Part shown: positions 1 to 8,026 of the stretch, in pieces
How positions within the stretch are numbered: the first letter of the stretch is position 1
Layout: each line of letters starts with the position of its first letter
Assembly (NCBI GenBank): GCA_020849375.1
Contig: JADLGJ010000036.1
Location: 1 to 34,986 of the forward strand
Reading direction: 5' to 3'
DNA length: 34,986 bases
From: Candidatus Omnitrophota bacterium
Lineage (GTDB): Bacteria; Omnitrophota; Gorgyraeia; Zapsychrales; JANLHA01
Notes under the pieces: generated by a model
Told to the model about the DNA's origin: nothing
Database searches by the model: none
The model's input: only the letters and a program-made list of their open reading frames with translations
Translations under genes and position numbers: made by a program

Positions 1-534
1 AAAATACAATACCGCTGCAAAGAAATAAACGGTCCCGCCGGGCAAATAGAAATTGAACCCATTGAAAGCTACTAAAAATAGATTGTGGATCTTATGGCTG
101 GGCAAGAAATAAAGCTGTAAAAGATTCGGATTATTTGTTACATGGCTCAAAGGGATCGCCCCGAATTTCATGAAACCGATAACGAGGATCATGAGCGAAA
201 CATGCAGCCAAAGCGCCAAGGAAACGCAGAATTTTGTTAAAACCGCACGCTGCAACAAGAACATTCCGGCAAGAATATAAAAGACCGCCGTAAAGACCTC
301 GATGACGGTGATCGCCCGGAACAAAAGGTCATGATAAAGTTTAGCGTGCGGGGACCGCACTTTCTTAACCACCTCAACTTCGGCGGTAGAAGAACCGCTG
401 GCTGATACCGCGGACGAAAAAGCCACCCGGGGAGCAATTTCATAACAACGGGACTGAATGAAACTGAACCACACCGCTCCCAAAATAATAAAAAAAACCG
501 CCAACGCGTTCATCGCCACCGAAGGTGATCTCAT
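1..534 (-). CDS. Partial multi-TM membrane protein of unknown function, running off the left edge (C-terminus missing)
   Basis: Not in the ORF track because it has no stop inside the window. Reverse-strand ATG at 534 opens a frame uninterrupted to base 1: MRSPSVAMNALAVFFIILGAVWFSFIQSRCYEIAPRVAFSS...VIEVFTAVFYILAGMFLLQRAVLTKFCVSLALWLHVSLMILVIGFMKFG... with several hydrophobic segments. Starts 9 nt after the deaminase stop. Confidence 0.75.
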   Translation of the reverse strand, partial: MRSPSVAMNALAVFFIILGAVWFSFIQSRCYEIAPRVAFSSAVSASGSSTAEVEVVKKVRSPHAKLYHDLLFRAITVIEVFTAVFYILAGMFLLQRAVLTKFCVSLALWLHVSLMILVIGFMKFGAIPLSHVTNNPNLLQLYFLPSHKIHNLFLVAFNGFNFYLPGGTVYFFAAVLYF

Positions 535-543
535 ATCCGCCTC

Positions 544-1032
544 CTAATATGTTTTTTTACCTTTGCTCCGGCCCCATTGATGCAATAAGGCCGCATTTTC
601 TTTTTTCAACAAACCGCCGCAAACATGGACAGAACTTTTTCCGGCCGACTTCATTTTCTTGGCAGAAATAAAAAGCTCATTGAATCCCGCCAATTTTGCA
701 TCTTGGATCGATGCGCCATAGTAGACCGTTTTTAATCCCGCCCAATGACAGGCGCTAAAACACATCGGGCACGGTTCACACGTCGAATAGATCACACAAT
801 CTTTCAATGAAACCATTTTAAGCTTACGGCAGGCACTGCGGATCGCTTGCACTTCAGCGTGGGCGGTAATATCTGTTGTTTGCCAAACGCGGTTGTGCTC
901 AACAGCGACCACAACCCCTTTTCTGACAATGCAAGCACCAAAAGGTGCCTGGCCGTTCGCGGTTCCCGCAAGGGCTTTCTCCATGGCTAAACGCATAAAA
1001 CCTTCGTCGCCTTTTTTAAATAACGTGCTCAT
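544..1032 (-). CDS. Nucleoside/guanine deaminase-like cytidine-deaminase-fold zinc hydrolase
   Basis: HAEVQAIR and CEPCPMC zinc motifs; overall resembles the GuaD/TadA family (HAEV-x-AIR-x-AC ... YSTCEPCPMCFSACHWAGLKTVYYGAS). Confidence 0.88.
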   Translation of the reverse strand: MSTLFKKGDEGFMRLAMEKALAGTANGQAPFGACIVRKGVVVAVEHNRVWQTTDITAHAEVQAIRSACRKLKMVSLKDCVIYSTCEPCPMCFSACHWAGLKTVYYGASIQDAKLAGFNELFISAKKMKSAGKSSVHVCGGLLKKENAALLHQWGRSKGKKTY

Positions 1033-4000
1033 TTGACGACGATCTTACGGCCCGCGGCTCCCTGTTGGGATTCCGCAGGAATATTATTCTTAGAATAGAG
1101 CTCTTTGAGCTTGGCTTCGATCACTTCTTTCTCGTCCAAAAGATTGTAATAATCTTTTTCCGAAGCCCCGGCTTCATCTAAAAGTTTCGCGATCTGCGCT
1201 TCGTTCTGTTTGACATTGTCTTCCGCTGCAGACAATTTTTCGACGAGATAACGGTTCTTCTCCTGTAATTCTTTAACGATCGCATCCGAATCCGTACCAT
1301 TGGCCTGGCGCTTAACATCTTCCAGCTTTTTACTCAGGAAAATATTCTCCTGCTGCGCAGATGATAATGACAAAGTGGCCTTATCCATTTCTTTGAGCAA
1401 TCCTTCGACCTTGCTTTGTTTATCGATCAAAGCTGCAGCTTTCTGCTGCGATTCTTTTTCCAAAGCGCTGATCTTCTCGTCGCGCGTTTTGATCTCCGCC
1501 GCGATACGCTGTGCGACCGATGCATTGGTCTTTTCTAAAAGGTCATTGAGAGCACGTATCTTTTCTTCTAACGGCGCGGCCGCAGCAGCGATCTGTTGTA
1601 CCGCATCTTTCTGCAACTGCGCACTTTGTGCTGTGAGCTGCTGGATCTTATCTTGCAGCGATTTTTGTTCCTGCGCTAAACGCTGATCAATAGAACTTTC
1701 AGAAGCGCGAAGCTTATCCTGCAACTGCGCATTCTTTTGTGCCCAATTTTTATTATCCTGCACAACCGCCGCAAAATCCGCAGCGCCTTTTTGATTAGCT
1801 TGCGTTAAAGCGTTGATCTTTTGTTCCTGGCCGGCCAACTGCTTTTGCAGGTCAGCCGCGGCTTTATCTTTTTCGGCTAACTTTTGCGAATCGGCATCAA
1901 CGGTCTTTTTAACATCCGTTTGCAAAGCCTGGATCTGATCGAGCAAAGGTTGTTTAGCGGCCGCAACCTGGCCGGGAACAGAATCGCGGACATTCTTGAT
2001 CTCACCGATCAACGTATTGATCTTTTCCTGCAACGGCCCTTTAGCGGCACTGACCTGAACATCAACGCTCTTTGCACTTTCAGCAAGCTGGGCTTGTAAG
2101 TTCTTGATATTATCTTGCAGCGGGGCTAAAGCTTTCGCCAACTTCTCATTGCTGGAACGTTCGCTGTCTGCCAGTTTTTGTTGATATTGCGCGATCGTTT
2201 TTTCATACGCGGCTTTTGTTTCTTCCAAACGTGCCGTCCAGGACTTGTCGGCAGTTTTTGTTTTCTCGGCAAGGGCACGGGCTTGGGCATCAAGATCCGC
2301 ACGTGCGCTGGCCACTGCCTGGCTTGCTTCTGCACGGGCGGCTTCAAGCTGCGTTTTTTGAAGGGCAAGGTTTTGATCAAACTTAGCCGCCTGCGCTTGC
2401 GCTGCCGCTAACATTTTAGCGGCCTCTGCTCTTTCCTGCTGGAGACGAACGATCGCATTATCCTTTTGCTCGAGCGTTGCTTGCGCGGTATCTAACGTCT
2501 TACGTACCGACGTGCTTTGTTCTTTTTCAGCCGCAACAGCTTGTGCCAAACGGGCCGCTGACGCAGCGTCATTGGCTTGAATTTGTTTTTCTAAACTGTT
2601 GATCTTCTCGGCGAGCGGAGCTTTCGCCAATTCAATATTCTTGGCTTGTTGGTCCTGCGCCGCCTTCATTTGATTTTTCAAAGTATTGATCTGGTCGTTC
2701 AACGGCTTACTGGCGTCCGCGACTTTAACTGAGACTAAGTTCTGCGCTTCGCGTAACTGCGCCTGCAATCCTTCGATCTGCTTTAAAAGCGGGGCCTTCG
2801 CTTCTTCGACCTTTGGTGCGACCGCATCTCGACTGGCCTGCACTTCGCGGTCCAAAGACTGCAAAGCTTTTTCCAGCGGAGCACGCGCCGTGTTGATCCG
2901 ATCATGAACCGAAGCCTCGGCCGCTTTCACCTGTTCATTCAAACTTTTAATCTTTTCTTCCTGCGCTTTTTGCGCTTGCGCAACTTTTTGATCTGACAAA
3001 GCTGCTTGCTCGCTCAATTGTTTTTGTAAAGCTTTGATCTGGTTTTCCAGCGGGAGCTTGGCCTGGTCAATACGCGCCGGCAAAACTTGCTCTGCCGCCT
3101 TTAACCGCAACTCCAACTCCTGGAGGTCATCTGTCAGGGATTTGCGGGCCTCGGCGATCTTTTGCGGGACCGCATCTTCAGCGTTCTTCAAGCGGACCTG
3201 AAGGTCTTCAATTTGTTTTAGCAACGGTGCCTTTGCTTCATTGACCTTTTGCGGCTGAGCATCTTGCTGAGCTTTCATTTGAACCTGCAGATTCTCGATC
3301 TGCTTTTGCAAAGGAGCCCTGGCTTCTTCAATTTGTCCGGGAACACTCGCCTGCCCGGCTTGCAAACGCGCTTCCAGCGAAGAGATCTTCTTGGCAAGTT
3401 CTACATTTTCACTATTCTTACTCGCCAAGTTTTGCGCCGTTTTGTTCTTCTCGGCGGACAAAGCGGCAAGAGCAGCATCTTTTTGATCTAATAAATTCTT
3501 TGTTTCTTTTAATTGAGCGCGTGCCTGACTCAAATCTTGTTCCAGCGGAGCTTTAGCTTTCGCGGATTCCGTTGAAACAGCACCTTGTGCTTCTTTCAAA
3601 CTTGCCTGTAAAGCCGCGATCTGATCCTGCAAAGGTTTGGTCGCTTGTTTGACCTGCTCCTGGGCCTGCGTATCACTGGACTTCATTTTCTCAACCAAAA
3701 AATTGATCTTCTCGAGAAGAGGCGCCTTGGCTTGTTCGATCTGGGCGGGAACGCCTTCCTGCCCGGCTTTTAATCTTGCTTCAAGCTCATCAATTTGCTT
3801 TTGCAATGGCGCTGTCGCTGCGGCGATCTGCTCGGGCTGTTTGCTTTGCGCAACCTTCAACTTCTGTTGCAAATCAGCGATCTGTCCAGCCTGCTGATCA
3901 CCGGCATTTTTTAGTTTTTGTTGAAGGTCGGTGATCTGCGCAAGAAGCGGTTTGCGCGCTTCTTCAATTTGTCCGGGAACACTCGCCTGTCCGGCTTGCA

Positions 4001-6281
4001 GACGGGCTTCTAATTCTTTGATCTTATTTTCTAACGGAGCTTTCTCAGCGGCGATCTGTTCAGGTTGTTTGCTTTGGGCAACTTTCAATTTTTGCTGAAG
4101 GTCAGTAACCTGCGCTAGCAAGGGTTTGCGCGCTTCTTCAATATGTCCGGGAACGCTCGCCTCTCCGGCTTGCAGACGGGCTTCTAGTTCTTTGATCTTA
4201 TTTTCTAAGGGAGCTTTCTCAGCGGCGATCTGCTCAGGTTGCTTGCTTTGTGCAACCTTCAACTTTTGCTGTAATTCAGCAATTTGCCCGGACTGCTGAT
4301 CCCCTGCATTTTTTATTTTCTGTTGCAGGTCCGTGATCTGGGCAAGAAGCGGTTTGCGCGCTTCTTCAATTTGTCCGGGAACGCTCGCCTGTCCAGCCTG
4401 TAATCTTAATTCGAGTTCGTCAATCTTCTTTTGTAATGGCGCTGTCGCTGCGGCGATCTGGTCGGGTTGTTTACTTTGAGCAACTTTCAACTTCTGCTGG
4501 AGGTCAGTAACCTGCGCTAGCAAGGGTTTGCGCGCTTCTTCGATTTGTCCGGGAACGCTCGCCTGCCCGGCTTGCAATCTCGATTCAAGTTCAGCGATCT
4601 GAGCCACAAGCGGTTTGCGGGCTTGTTCAACTTGCGCGGACGTAGCATCCTGGTTGGCTTTCAATTGATCAGCAAGTTCAAAGATCTTATTTGCCAATGG
4701 AGCTTTAGCTTGCTCGACCTGGGTGGCAACGCTATCCTGGATAACTTTTTGTTGAGCTTCTAATTCCTTGATCCGGAGCTGTAATGGTGTCGTGGCTTCA
4801 GCGATCTTTTCCGACGGGTCAACTTCCTGCACCTTCGGCCGGCTTTCCCATTCTTTCAAACGGGCTTCCAGGCGGGCCACATCAGTTTTAAGCGTAGCCT
4901 GGGCTTCTAAAGAAACTTTCAGCGCGGCTTCTTTTTCGCCGGAGTTATCGGCTTTTGTTTTGACCTGCTGTTCCAGAGACTGGATACGGTCTAAAAGCGG
5001 CGTTTTGGCAGCGGCAATTTTTTCGGCCGCAGCTTTATCGGACTGCGCCAGGCGCTCCTGAAGCTCGGTGACGCGGGCATCAACTAATTTTGCCGCCATC
5101 AATTTGTCTTTTTGGCCGGCAAGTTCTTTCGTTAAAGAATCCACCCGCTGTTGCAAAAGCCGGTTCTGGTCGTTGGCGGCGGAAAGGGTCGCGGTCTTTT
5201 CTTTTAAAGCACTGATCTCATTTTCAAGGGGACGCTTGGCTTCGATCGCCTTTTGTAACTCAGCACCCGTTTGGGCAAGATCATCTTTTATGGCTCTTAA
5301 TTTCTTTTCCCAATTTTTATCCAGAGATGAAGACTGTTGATCGGCATGGCTTTGCGCATCTTTAAGCTGTTTTTGCAAATCATTGATCTGCTCGCGTAAA
5401 GTTTTTTGCGCCTCTTCGATCTCAGAAGCCATCATCGCCTTTGTTTCACGCAACTGCGCTTCTAAGGACTGCACTTTTTCTTCAAGAGGCTTCTTGACCT
5501 CTTCAATGCTTGGCCCAGCCGGCTCTTTTTTAGCCTTGCTCTTATCTTTAGCGGCGAGCTGGGCTTGGGCTAAACTTTTCTCAAGTTTTACCTTTTCCTC
5601 GTTCAAAGCATCGATCTTAGTATTGCCGTCTTTAATAAACGACCCCTTGATCTGCAAATCCTGCTTCAAGCTGGCGAGCTGTTGACGCAATTCTTCAACT
5701 TGTGCACTTTGTGCACCGCCACTCTTCTTTTGCGAATACTTCTTCTCGGCTTCCTGTAAGCGGTCCTGAAGTTTGATCAATTCCTGCTTCAGCGCAGTGA
5801 CCTGGCTATTATCAGTGGGTTTTTTTGCGGCCTGGGCCTTGGCGGCGGCTAACTCGCTTTGTAAATTCGCGATCTGCTCTTTAAGAGCGGCGGTGGCGTT
5901 ATCAATCTCTTCTTGCGGAACAACGGCAGGCTTTTGTAATTCCGCCGTCAAGTTCGCGACTTTTTCGTTGAGAGCGACTTTTTCTTTGGCGAGGACCGCT
6001 TGCCGTTCTTTTGCGGCGGACAGGTCCTGTTCAAGATTTGTTATCTTTTGTTGATCGGCTACGCTCGGCCCCTGCGAGGGTGCGGGTGCCGGTGCGGGCG
6101 ACTGGCTCAATTTTTCTTTTAGTTCTTTATTCTCGGCCACGATCGCATCATAACGCTGGATCAGCATGTCCAATTTTTGTGTGACGTTCGCCGCTTTCGG
6201 AGGCGCCGACTCTTGGGCCCAACTGTTAGTCCCGGAAAGCAAAAGTGTGGCGACAATTAAATAGAGAAAATGAACACGCAT
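1029..6281 (-). CDS. 1750-aa exported giant coiled-coil repeat protein
   Basis: N-terminal signal peptide (MRVHFLYLIVATLLLSGTNSWA-QES), Pro/Ala linker (PAPAPAPSQGPS), then E/Q/K/A-rich helical sequence with many xxxAxxPLxxxIxxLxxxL repeats. AAGGAG-type RBS upstream of ATG 6281; ATGA overlap with the downstream deaminase. Confidence 0.92.
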   Translation of the reverse strand: MRVHFLYLIVATLLLSGTNSWAQESAPPKAANVTQKLDMLIQRYDAIVAENKELKEKLSQSPAPAPAPSQGPSVADQQKITNLEQDLSAAKERQAVLAKEKVALNEKVANLTAELQKPAVVPQEEIDNATAALKEQIANLQSELAAAKAQAAKKPTDNSQVTALKQELIKLQDRLQEAEKKYSQKKSGGAQSAQVEELRQQLASLKQDLQIKGSFIKDGNTKIDALNEEKVKLEKSLAQAQLAAKDKSKAKKEPAGPSIEEVKKPLEEKVQSLEAQLRETKAMMASEIEEAQKTLREQINDLQKQLKDAQSHADQQSSSLDKNWEKKLRAIKDDLAQTGAELQKAIEAKRPLENEISALKEKTATLSAANDQNRLLQQRVDSLTKELAGQKDKLMAAKLVDARVTELQERLAQSDKAAAEKIAAAKTPLLDRIQSLEQQVKTKADNSGEKEAALKVSLEAQATLKTDVARLEARLKEWESRPKVQEVDPSEKIAEATTPLQLRIKELEAQQKVIQDSVATQVEQAKAPLANKIFELADQLKANQDATSAQVEQARKPLVAQIAELESRLQAGQASVPGQIEEARKPLLAQVTDLQQKLKVAQSKQPDQIAAATAPLQKKIDELELRLQAGQASVPGQIEEARKPLLAQITDLQQKIKNAGDQQSGQIAELQQKLKVAQSKQPEQIAAEKAPLENKIKELEARLQAGEASVPGHIEEARKPLLAQVTDLQQKLKVAQSKQPEQIAAEKAPLENKIKELEARLQAGQASVPGQIEEARKPLLAQITDLQQKLKNAGDQQAGQIADLQQKLKVAQSKQPEQIAAATAPLQKQIDELEARLKAGQEGVPAQIEQAKAPLLEKINFLVEKMKSSDTQAQEQVKQATKPLQDQIAALQASLKEAQGAVSTESAKAKAPLEQDLSQARAQLKETKNLLDQKDAALAALSAEKNKTAQNLASKNSENVELAKKISSLEARLQAGQASVPGQIEEARAPLQKQIENLQVQMKAQQDAQPQKVNEAKAPLLKQIEDLQVRLKNAEDAVPQKIAEARKSLTDDLQELELRLKAAEQVLPARIDQAKLPLENQIKALQKQLSEQAALSDQKVAQAQKAQEEKIKSLNEQVKAAEASVHDRINTARAPLEKALQSLDREVQASRDAVAPKVEEAKAPLLKQIEGLQAQLREAQNLVSVKVADASKPLNDQINTLKNQMKAAQDQQAKNIELAKAPLAEKINSLEKQIQANDAASAARLAQAVAAEKEQSTSVRKTLDTAQATLEQKDNAIVRLQQERAEAAKMLAAAQAQAAKFDQNLALQKTQLEAARAEASQAVASARADLDAQARALAEKTKTADKSWTARLEETKAAYEKTIAQYQQKLADSERSSNEKLAKALAPLQDNIKNLQAQLAESAKSVDVQVSAAKGPLQEKINTLIGEIKNVRDSVPGQVAAAKQPLLDQIQALQTDVKKTVDADSQKLAEKDKAAADLQKQLAGQEQKINALTQANQKGAADFAAVVQDNKNWAQKNAQLQDKLRASESSIDQRLAQEQKSLQDKIQQLTAQSAQLQKDAVQQIAAAAAPLEEKIRALNDLLEKTNASVAQRIAAEIKTRDEKISALEKESQQKAAALIDKQSKVEGLLKEMDKATLSLSSAQQENIFLSKKLEDVKRQANGTDSDAIVKELQEKNRYLVEKLSAAEDNVKQNEAQIAKLLDEAGASEKDYYNLLDEKEVIEAKLKELYSKNNIPAESQQGAAGRKIVVK
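2550..4805 (-). repeat. Uninterrupted protein repeat block: 23 units, 20 of 29 aa (87 nt), two of 47 aa, one of 78 aa
   Basis: Manual alignment from IAEATTPL... to ...ANDAASAAR: 20x29 + 2x47 + 78 = 752 residues = 2256 nt, matching coordinates 2550-4805 exactly. Higher-order repeats: 58 aa (gacgggcttc at 4001 and 4175, 174 nt apart) and 134 aa (gtgatctg at 3931 and 4333, 402 nt apart). Confidence 0.92.
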
Positions 6282-6333
6282 GGCTTCTCCTTATGATTTG
6301 AACACGAAGTGAAAATTCATAAATACGGATTTT

Positions 6334-6361
6334 ATTATATTATGAAAGACGGAAAGGTAAA
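6334..6361 (-). promoter_or_regulatory. Candidate sigma70-type promoter for the coiled-coil gene
   Basis: On the minus strand: TTTACC (6361-6356), 16-nt spacer, TATAAT (6339-6334), about 50 nt upstream of the ATG. Confidence 0.45.
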
Positions 6362-6411
6362 ATAAAAACGGGGAAAAATAAAACTTTTCCGCACGCGGAC
6401 AATCAAGATTT

Positions 6412-6419
6412 GCTATACT
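6412..6419 (+). promoter_or_regulatory. Candidate extended -10 promoter for the plus-strand gene at 6454
   Basis: tgctatactc includes an extended -10-like TGC-TATACT; no clear -35. Confidence 0.35.
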
Positions 6420-6453
6420 CGAAACGATAACAAAACAAAAACATGGGGGCAAA

Positions 6454-7161
6454 ATGGGGTCGGATGTTTGGCGCAATTTTATCAATAAGCCAAAGCTAAG
6501 TAATTACATCACGAACATGGCGGAAGTCGGTTACAGCCATTACGGGCCGACGTTCGCTGTCGCCGGAACGCTGGGTTCGCTCAACGCCGTGATCCTCGTC
6601 CACAATATTTGCGCGGAGGTCACGTCCCAAAAAAGCAAAGTGTCCCACTTTATGGATTGGTTCGCTTTCCGGCCGGCGCATTATGTGATGGGGAACTTTT
6701 CCGGTATGGACCTGACCATGGCTTCAAAATTTTCAATTGCCCCCAATCATTCTCACGAACACAACACGCTATTTATTGACGCCAATCGTTTTTCCGAAAT
6801 GAAATCGGCTTTGACAGTTATCAAGAATTCTTGGGAAGAGGCCCTCTTCGTAGCGGCAAAAGACGGAAAAACGATCAACACCGCGAGCCTGTTCGCCGAA
6901 TTTAAAGAGCTTAGGATCGTCGCCGGCGCAACAGAACGCTTAAAAACGATGAATTATTGGGAACCGGGGGAATACAACGTCAAGGTCCGGGTGACGACGG
7001 AAAACCCAAAACAATTCTTTGATATCAAGAGAGATTTTGTCCTGACGGACGCTGATACCCAAAAGCTGCTCAACAATGTGCCGCTCATTATCTCCAACAT
7101 CTGCCAGCAGCCGCATATGAACTATGCCTGCACAACGCCCGCGCTCATCATCAAAAAATAA
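6454..7161 (+). CDS. Hypothetical protein, unknown family
   Basis: 235-aa ORF, Shine-Dalgarno-like ggggg upstream, possible single hydrophobic segment (FAVAGTLGSLNAVILVHNIC) and a soluble C-terminal part (EPGEYNVKVRVTTENPKQFFDIKRDFVL). Not recognised. Confidence 0.75.
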   Translation: MGSDVWRNFINKPKLSNYITNMAEVGYSHYGPTFAVAGTLGSLNAVILVHNICAEVTSQKSKVSHFMDWFAFRPAHYVMGNFSGMDLTMASKFSIAPNHSHEHNTLFIDANRFSEMKSALTVIKNSWEEALFVAAKDGKTINTASLFAEFKELRIVAGATERLKTMNYWEPGEYNVKVRVTTENPKQFFDIKRDFVLTDADTQKLLNNVPLIISNICQQPHMNYACTTPALIIKK

Positions 7162-7164
7162 TGG

Positions 7165-8019
7165 CTACTCTTCGCGCAGTATCCCGCCGGTCGTCATATA
7201 GTAACTCTTTTTGCCGCGACCTTTCCATCCTTGCGGCTGAGCTTTCACATAATATCCAAAGCCGCGAAAATCACAAATGAACACATAGTTATGCAGCGTT
7301 TGCCCGCAATAATCTTCAACAAGATATTTTTCCGGCCCGCTGACCAAGCTCACACTGTCCGTCGGGAAATAGCCGTTGTGCTTAAGGGCATAATTTTCCG
7401 CCGCGACCCCGAGAGCCGCAAGCACCTTCTGCGCTTCAAGCTGCGAGTTGACCGGCGGATGGAGGGCCTGCCAATCCTGCGCAAAGCGCACCGTTCCGAA
7501 CGGGATCAAAACGACCAACGGGACCAAGATCAGCCCCAGAAAGATCTTCCCAAAATTAAACTGATAAACAGTCGTGAATCCGATCCCTGCCAACATGGTA
7601 AACGCGCCCGCCGCAAACCAGTATCCAACACCGGGAACATAGGCCAGAACGAAAGCCGGCGATGAAAAAGCAAGAACATAAACCGTCGTTTTGAGATCCG
7701 CTGTCTCGCCTAAAAGGGCAAGGATCCTTTGAAAAAGAAAAGCGACCAAATAAAGCAAAGCCGGCGTGATCATTAAAATAAGAATGACCGCCATAAACGG
7801 AACCACGTAAAGCATTTGCGGGATGAGCGGGCCAGCCAAATAAAAAGCGTTGTAAAAATTGAAGGTAAGAGGTTCCTGATAATCTTCGCGCACTTCGAGC
7901 TTTTCGAAATAATCGACCGGCCTGGCCATCGCCTCAAAAAGGGTCATAAAAAAAGCTTGGGAGCCGCCGATACGCTCACGCTCCTGCCAGGGGATCATTT
8001 TCTTAGGGACAACCGTCAC
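7165..8019 (-). CDS. Yip1-like multi-TM protein with a C-terminal pseudopilin-like globular domain
   Basis: N-terminal region resembles Yip1-type bacterial membrane proteins. C-terminal LEAQKVLAALGVAAENYALKHNGYFPTDSVSLV...KYLVEDYC...YVFICDFRGFGYYVKAQP...YYMTTGGILRE follows the pattern of type IV/II pseudopilin head domains. Confidence 0.7.
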   Translation of the reverse strand: MTVVPKKMIPWQERERIGGSQAFFMTLFEAMARPVDYFEKLEVREDYQEPLTFNFYNAFYLAGPLIPQMLYVVPFMAVILILMITPALLYLVAFLFQRILALLGETADLKTTVYVLAFSSPAFVLAYVPGVGYWFAAGAFTMLAGIGFTTVYQFNFGKIFLGLILVPLVVLIPFGTVRFAQDWQALHPPVNSQLEAQKVLAALGVAAENYALKHNGYFPTDSVSLVSGPEKYLVEDYCGQTLHNYVFICDFRGFGYYVKAQPQGWKGRGKKSYYMTTGGILREE

Positions 8020-8026
8020 GATAACC

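Noticed and set aside
3300-4800. Regular DNA repeats that could suggest a CRISPR array
   Set aside because: Repeat units are multiples of 87 nt, in frame, diverged and contiguous with no unique spacers; they are protein repeats.
1300-6054. Series of plus-strand ORFs (1300-1686, 2178-2411, 3637-3897, 4768-5061, 5383-5685 and others)
   Set aside because: All lie antisense inside the repetitive 1750-aa coiled-coil gene; their Ser/Cys/Ala-rich sequences are by-products of the repeated codons on the other strand.
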